Part shown: positions 23,020 through 25,867 of the stretch, one piece after another
How positions within the stretch are numbered: the stretch's first letter is position 1
How the letters are laid out: each line of letters begins with the position of its first letter
Virus record (IMG/VR): IMGVR_UViG_3300045970_000691
Coordinates: 1 to 25,867 of that record
Origin: a virus
Reading direction: 5' to 3' (one strand)
Length of the DNA stretch: 25,867 nucleotides
The notes under the pieces: generated by a model
Databases searched by the model: none
The model's input: the letters and a program-made list of their open reading frames with translations, nothing else
What the model was told of the DNA's origin: nothing
Program-made: the position numbers and the translations under genes

Positions 23020-23050
23020 AGGAGAGGGGCTTTCGGATCAGCTCAGCGAA

Positions 23051-23332
23051 TTAATCTATGGCAGAAGGCAAAGGAGCATGTGCTAGGGCCTGGGCTGTCG
23101 TGGTCTGTGGAGCTTCTGAAGGACTGGCTGAAGCATGAGCTGTCGAAGCGAGTAGGGATTCCAGGGTGAAGAGGCAGTCCGCGTAACAGCTCATCTTCAT
23201 CTCGATGATTTTTTTACCCATGGGATTAGCCTCAGAACGTGCGTCCATACCTGCGCGGTATGCGATCTGCCTCCATTTTTTCGTTAGTTCCAGGAGGGCC
23301 TTGGAGGAGATATATTTGGCGGGCTTCTTCAT
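23051..23332 (-). CDS. Hypothetical small early protein
   Basis: The protein has 93 residues from ATG 23332 (MKKPAKYISSKALLEL). The first 60 residues are helical and basic (KKWRQIAYRAGMDARSEANPMGKKIIEMKMSCYADCL). The rest is an Ala/Ser/Pro/Thr-rich tail of low complexity. No family is recognised. It lies between the Ner-like gene and the DUF3102-like gene. An upstream ATG at 23362 would add 10 residues. Confidence 0.6.
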   Translation of the reverse strand: MKKPAKYISSKALLELTKKWRQIAYRAGMDARSEANPMGKKIIEMKMSCYADCLFTLESLLASTAHASASPSEAPQTTTAQALAHAPLPSAID

Positions 23333-23377
23333 GAGAGGGGTGTGCGGAAGAGATAACAACACGCGGTCATCAGGGCC

Positions 23378-23593
23378 TCATTCGGGAGCCTGAGCAGGCG
23401 TCTGGGGGAGGGTGGCTACCCAGGCGCGGTAGCGCTCGAGCAGCCTCGGGCTGGTGCGGATGCCCACCACCACATGCCACAGATGCCCACTGCTGCATCC
23501 GAGCACCCTCGCTGCAGCACGCAGGTAGGGAACGCGCGGCTCCCTACCCCTCCAGCGTTTAGTCGTGACTTTCTGCGAAGATTCAAGAAGCAT
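23378..23593 (-). CDS. Ner/Cro-like helix-turn-helix protein
   Basis: The protein has 71 residues from ATG 23593 (MLLESSQKVTTKRW). A helix-turn-helix is visible in YLRAAARVLGCSSGHLWHVVVGIRTSPRLLERYRAW, with the small residues and turn expected for the DNA-contacting pair. It is the first gene of the early minus-strand operon and faces the repressor across the operator array. That is the place of Ner in Mu, which shuts down both early and repressor promoters. The assignment as Ner rests on place and fold, not on a family signature. Confidence 0.7.
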   Translation of the reverse strand: MLLESSQKVTTKRWRGREPRVPYLRAAARVLGCSSGHLWHVVVGIRTSPRLLERYRAWVATLPQTPAQAPE

Positions 23594-23596
23594 GAG

Positions 23597-23655
23597 ACGC
23601 ACAACAAACGCACAGACGCACATCGTCAAGCGTTTATTGTGCGTTACCTGTGCGT
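23597..23655. promoter_or_regulatory. Operator array between repressor and early operon
   Basis: Five copies of the 7-bp motif TGTGCGT or its complement ACGCACA occur in 59 bp: 23597-23603, 23608-23614 and 23616-23622 (ACGCACA), then 23638-23644 and 23649-23655 (TGTGCGT). Copies 1 and 5, and copies 2 and 4, are symmetric around base 23626. Copies 1-2 and 4-5 are each spaced by 11 bp, close to one helix turn. A minus-strand TTGACG (23624-23629) in the centre could be the -35 box of the early promoter. The repressor and/or the Ner-like protein probably bind here. Confidence 0.8.
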
Positions 23656-24141
23656 TTTGAAGAAAAGCTAAAACTCCTCCTGGAAGAGCGACGATTAACC
23701 CAAGTCGACGTAGGGAGTGCTTTAGGCATCGCGCACACTAGCGTAGGTCGATGGCTCGCCGGTTCTATCCCCCACCGGGGACGGTTGCGAGAGCTCGCCG
23801 ACTACTTCGGTGTGACTGTGGAGGAGCTGGTCGACGACCGCCTCCCCCTGCCCGCGAGTGTCCTGCCGCCGGTCCGCGAAGCGGCCGCGGTGGGGTCGCG
23901 GTCGGAGTTGCGGGACTACGAGACAGAAGGGGTGAAGGCCTCGCTCGATCTCGTGGGGAGTGCCCCTGCTTCCCAGCCCCCCGCCGCCGAGCTCCTCCAG
24001 ATCAGCCAGTCCCTGGCCGCCCTAGCCGCCCGCCTCTACGCCGGCGCCGACCTGTCCACCCTGTCTGCCCAGCTCGATTCCCTGATCGCCCGCGCGACAG
24101 CGGTCCACAGCCGGGCGGTTACGAGGAAGGGGAAGAAATGA
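23650..24141 (+). CDS. XRE-type phage repressor
   Basis: The 163-residue protein has an N-terminal helix-turn-helix: RRLTQVDVGSALGIAHTSVGRWLAGSIPHRGRLRELADYFGVTVEEL is a textbook XRE domain at residues about 14-60. The C-terminal half is helical (LLQISQSLAALAARLYAGADLSTLSAQLDSLI), probably for dimerisation; no LexA-type peptidase is seen. The only in-frame start is GTG 23650, which lies inside the last operator copy, so the mRNA may be leaderless and self-repressed. It is divergent from the Ner-like gene, as c is from ner in Mu. Confidence 0.85.
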   Translation: MRFEEKLKLLLEERRLTQVDVGSALGIAHTSVGRWLAGSIPHRGRLRELADYFGVTVEELVDDRLPLPASVLPPVREAAAVGSRSELRDYETEGVKASLDLVGSAPASQPPAAELLQISQSLAALAARLYAGADLSTLSAQLDSLIARATAVHSRAVTRKGKK

Positions 24142-24297
24142 GTCGGACCCAGTGTCCCCACGGGCCATGCGAGCCAACTCGCCCAGGGCCTCTTTCGCCA
24201 AGGCTCGATGATCCTCCCATGGGATGTAGGCATCCATCACTCCACTCAGCCAGTGCGTTATCCTGGCAACCTTGTGTTCATCACTTTCCATGTCCAT
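24022..24297 (-). CDS. Possible small gene convergent with the repressor
   Basis: The protein has 91 residues from ATG 24297 (MDMESDEHK). The first 60 residues (KVARITHWLSGVMDAYIPWEDHRALAKEALGELARMARGD) look like a real helical protein. The last 40 are antisense to the repressor's C-terminal codons and are Gly/Arg-rich, so either the gene originally ended earlier or the overlap is genuine. No family is recognised and no strong ribosome binding site is seen. ATG 24291 is an alternative start. Confidence 0.45.
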   Translation of the reverse strand: MDMESDEHKVARITHWLSGVMDAYIPWEDHRALAKEALGELARMARGDTGSDSFLPLPRNRPAVDRCRAGDQGIELGRQGGQVGAGVEAGG

Positions 24298-24376
24298 AAT
24301 ACGTACTCCAGATAAGGTGCATCTCCTGGGAGGTCAGACGGATTTCTCTTCTGCCTTTCCAATCGTGAAATCGCTA

Positions 24377-24661
24377 ATGGTTTCTGTAAAGGTTCAGAAG
24401 GGAGGAGTCCTTGACCAAAACCCCAAGGAGCTTGTTTTCTCCATGCAGAATCCTCCTGGAGAGATGATCCATTGCACAAACCCCAAGTGTAGTGGAGGGG
24501 GGCTGAGCATAGCAGAATATTTACGGGAGATGGTGGCTAGGAAGGAGACTAAGCGAGAAACCTTCGCCGTGTGCAAAGGCCGCGAACGCATGAGCCGATC
24601 CACGCACCGTCCCTGCCTAGCCCACTTCAATGCGGTGATTGAACTCGCCTACGAAGAGTAG
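24377..24661 (+). CDS. Small Cys-containing protein, possible zinc-binding
   Basis: The protein has 94 residues if ATG 24377 is used. A shorter version starts at ATG 24443, preceded by AAGGAG at a rather long distance. The C-terminal part has CTNPKC, then FAVCKGRERMSRSTHRPCLAHF, giving four Cys in a CX4C...CX12C layout that could hold a zinc ion. SIAEYLREMVARKET is helical. It lies downstream of the repressor in the same direction and might be co-transcribed with it. No family is recognised. Confidence 0.5.
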   Translation: MVSVKVQKGGVLDQNPKELVFSMQNPPGEMIHCTNPKCSGGGLSIAEYLREMVARKETKRETFAVCKGRERMSRSTHRPCLAHFNAVIELAYEE

Positions 24662-24694
24662 CGAACCTTCTCCATGCGTAAGCGCTGAGAGGGT

Positions 24695-24719
24695 AGGGGG
24701 TATCGATCGATCACCCCCT
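24695..24719 (+). terminator. Possible terminator hairpin after the Cys-containing gene
   Basis: A 7-bp stem (AGGGGGT/ACCCCCT) with an 11-nt loop containing ATCGATCGAT stands 33 bp past a plus-strand stop codon. No T run follows on the plus strand and no run is present on the minus side, so termination would be weak or Rho-dependent. It separates plus-strand genes from the convergent ASCH-type gene. Confidence 0.4.
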
Positions 24720-24773
24720 CTGGCTATTCGCAGCCAGTGCAGGAGGCGTAAGCCGGAGCGAGAGTGGCTTGCT

Positions 24774-25406
24774 TCACATTATCCTCCTGAAATTGATCAC
24801 CCACACCCATGGGTTCTCATACCACGATCCTCGGCCATTGATCGAATCCCAGAGCTGGTGGTATCTGTATCGCGCTGGTAGATCTGCCATAAACCGATCA
24901 CCTAGTTGATCTGGTAATCCCTCCGCTAATGCATCCTCCTGGCTGATGTCTTGCAGCCGCTCCGCTCGTATCGATTTGAGATCCAGCACGATTCGGCTAG
25001 CCCAGCGAGGGGCCAGTATAGATGGCCTCCAGGTGTGATCGTCGGCCACCCAAGCGTCGCAATCATCAGGGAGATCGCTTCGATAGACCTCGGCTCCATC
25101 CGCCCGGTAAGTTATCCGAGGGCCGGCCATAGTCCCGTTTACCTTGACCGTCTCGCGGACATAGAGCTGATCGCCAGCTACACCAAACGGGCATCTACGC
25201 ACTTCGTCTAATCCGTGGCAGTCCGACCATATCCCGCTGGATCCGGACACCATGCATTTTAGGTACCGATCGATCGCTGGCATCTCAGCGAACTCCGTCA
25301 CATCTGATGGCAGCGTGGGCGATATTATGCGACGCGTCTGAGTCTTTCTTCCCTCAAGCATAGCACGGACCATTTCGCCGCTGAAAAGGATGGGGCGTGT
25401 CTTCAT
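24774..25406 (-). CDS. ASCH-like phage protein
   Basis: The protein has 210 residues. It opens with MKTRPILFSGEMVRAMLEGRKTQTRRII, the typical start of phage-encoded ASCH-like proteins. It continues with GDQLYVRETVKV, WRPSILAPRWASRIVLDLKSIRAERLQDIS and a C-terminal ENPWVWVINFRRI. The fold is a beta barrel thought to bind RNA or modified nucleotides; no specific reaction is known for this group. It overlaps the upstream small gene by 4 bp. Its composition is AT-richer than that of the head genes. Confidence 0.85.
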   Translation of the reverse strand: MKTRPILFSGEMVRAMLEGRKTQTRRIISPTLPSDVTEFAEMPAIDRYLKCMVSGSSGIWSDCHGLDEVRRCPFGVAGDQLYVRETVKVNGTMAGPRITYRADGAEVYRSDLPDDCDAWVADDHTWRPSILAPRWASRIVLDLKSIRAERLQDISQEDALAEGLPDQLGDRFMADLPARYRYHQLWDSINGRGSWYENPWVWVINFRRIM

Positions 25407-25609
25407 TGCATCCCCTTGTAACGCTTACTCGTTTGTAATATGTCACGCAGCCTGGCGGCGCACCTGGCGTAGATTTCGCCGCGCGTTCTGTGCGTCCTGG
25501 CATCGTGCAGGGAGGATGCCTTTTCAGCGTCCTGGAATGCCGCTCGCGCGTTGATCTCCCAATCGCTTGCCAGGAGATCGATCACACCGTGTGCCCGTGT
25601 ATCGTTCAT
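25403..25609 (-). CDS. Small hypothetical protein before ASCH-like gene
   Basis: The 68-residue protein is helical throughout (INARAAFQDAEKASSLHDARTHRTRGEIYARCAARLRDIL) and has one Cys. No family is recognised. Its stop overlaps the ASCH-like start by 4 bp, so the two are translated together. It is the last gene seen at the right of the window. Confidence 0.65.
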   Translation of the reverse strand: MNDTRAHGVIDLLASDWEINARAAFQDAEKASSLHDARTHRTRGEIYARCAARLRDILQTSKRYKGMQ

Positions 25610-25867
25610 GGTGCGAGAAAACGCGCGGCCGCCTGGAGATTCGACGCACCAAACCGCGAGCGATTCCGAATTTGTCCGCCGGCGATTTTTGAAGCCTTGA
25701 ATGACCCCTTTCTAATTTCGCAGGTGACCCATTTCTCCGATTTTATGATTTCCGGCGCGGCTGATTTTCTAAGTCCCTCTCCATCAAGGCCTGATTCACA
25801 TATGCCCGGATCTTCTCACCTATTCCCACAATTTAGCTGGGTCGCACGCACAGCGCTGCGCTCCGAG
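25610..25867. other. Gene-free right end
   Basis: This 258-bp stretch has no convincing reading frame on either strand and is AT-richer than the genes to its left. It should hold the promoter of the small gene/ASCH operon, and it may include the left end of the phage genome, since in Mu the end lies beyond the repressor. Apart from the tandem repeat described separately, no clear att or TG/CA terminus could be defined. Confidence 0.4.
25702..25736. repeat. Tandem 12-bp repeat near right edge
   Basis: TGACCCCTTTCT (25702-25713) and TGACCCATTTCT (25725-25736) match at 11 of 12 bases with a 23-bp period. A similar spacing occurs among transposase-binding sites at the ends of Mu-like phages. GGGTCA-type repeats at about this spacing also occur at the ends of IS21-family elements. 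Neither a transposase gene nor an element end is visible here, so the nature of the repeat is open. Confidence 0.45.

Noticed and set aside
21697-23169. Long plus-strand frame of 490 codons with a hydrophobic start
   Set aside because: It runs antisense through the DUF3102-like gene and across the stem-loop array; the sequence is Arg/Pro/Leu-rich and shadow-like. The hydrophobic start is antisense to other frames.
25489-25495. Extra TGTGCGT copy (and ACGCACA at 25846-25852) as distant operators
   Set aside because: Single 7-bp matches are expected by chance in 26 kb and lack the paired spacing of the main array.
1-25867. CRISPR arrays, tRNA or rRNA genes, integrase-type attachment sites
   Set aside because: No regular spacer-repeat pattern, cloverleaf or rRNA-like stretch was noticed by eye, and the phage uses a DDE transposase instead of an integrase.

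Overview
The window is most of the left and central part of a Mu-like transposable (pro)phage from a high-GC Gram-negative bacterium. The outer membrane is inferred from an Rz/Rz1-type spanin pair; the host phylum cannot be read from the sequence. Nearly all genes lie on the minus strand, so the phage reads from right to left, with many ATGA-type 4-bp overlaps. No tRNA, rRNA, CRISPR array or clear host gene was seen.

Right end (about 23,050-25,867). An XRE-type repressor is on the plus strand, facing a small Ner/Cro-like gene on the minus strand. Between them is a symmetric array of a 7-bp operator-like motif. Farther right are a small Cys-rich plus-strand gene, an ASCH-type phage protein and a small partner gene. 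A gene-free AT-richer end carries a tandem repeat that may belong to the phage end or to an insertion element.

Early region (about 16,918-23,050, minus). It holds two small accessory genes, a non-coding stretch with nine stem-loops, a DDE transposase of MuA type, a MuB-type AAA+ ATPase, three small genes (one AP2-like), a Gam-type nuclease inhibitor and GemA. A two-gene plus-strand island (Bro-N antirepressor plus a 70-residue protein) interrupts the minus-strand run. It ends in a strong terminator placed inside the 3' end of gemA.

Middle/late region (about 3,712-15,735, minus). It holds a winged-helix gene, an unknown protein, and a MuF head protein whose C-terminus is an HEXXH metallopeptidase-like domain, followed by small AT-rich genes (a possible toxin/immunity cassette). 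Then come a holin, overlapping Rz/Rz1, Mu gp25-gp27-like proteins, terminase, portal, virion morphogenesis protein, a protease-scaffold-capsid fusion and two head-completion genes.

Left end (1-3,703, minus). This is a complete diversity-generating retroelement (DGR): a Mtd-like target protein with a C-terminal variable repeat, a GAAA-loop hairpin just past it, an Avd-like accessory protein, the template repeat, and a reverse transcriptase with YMDD. Template and variable repeats differ at 10 positions in 104, and all 10 are template adenines. A DUF4376 protein runs off the left edge. No sheath, tube, tape-measure or baseplate gene is present, so the DGR sits between the head module and any tail module.

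Taken together, the phage can transpose (MuA/MuB), package and build a head, lyse a Gram-negative host, and diversify its probable receptor-binding protein. The most interesting parts are the DGR and its placement, the MuF-peptidase fusion, and the stem-loop array before the transposase.
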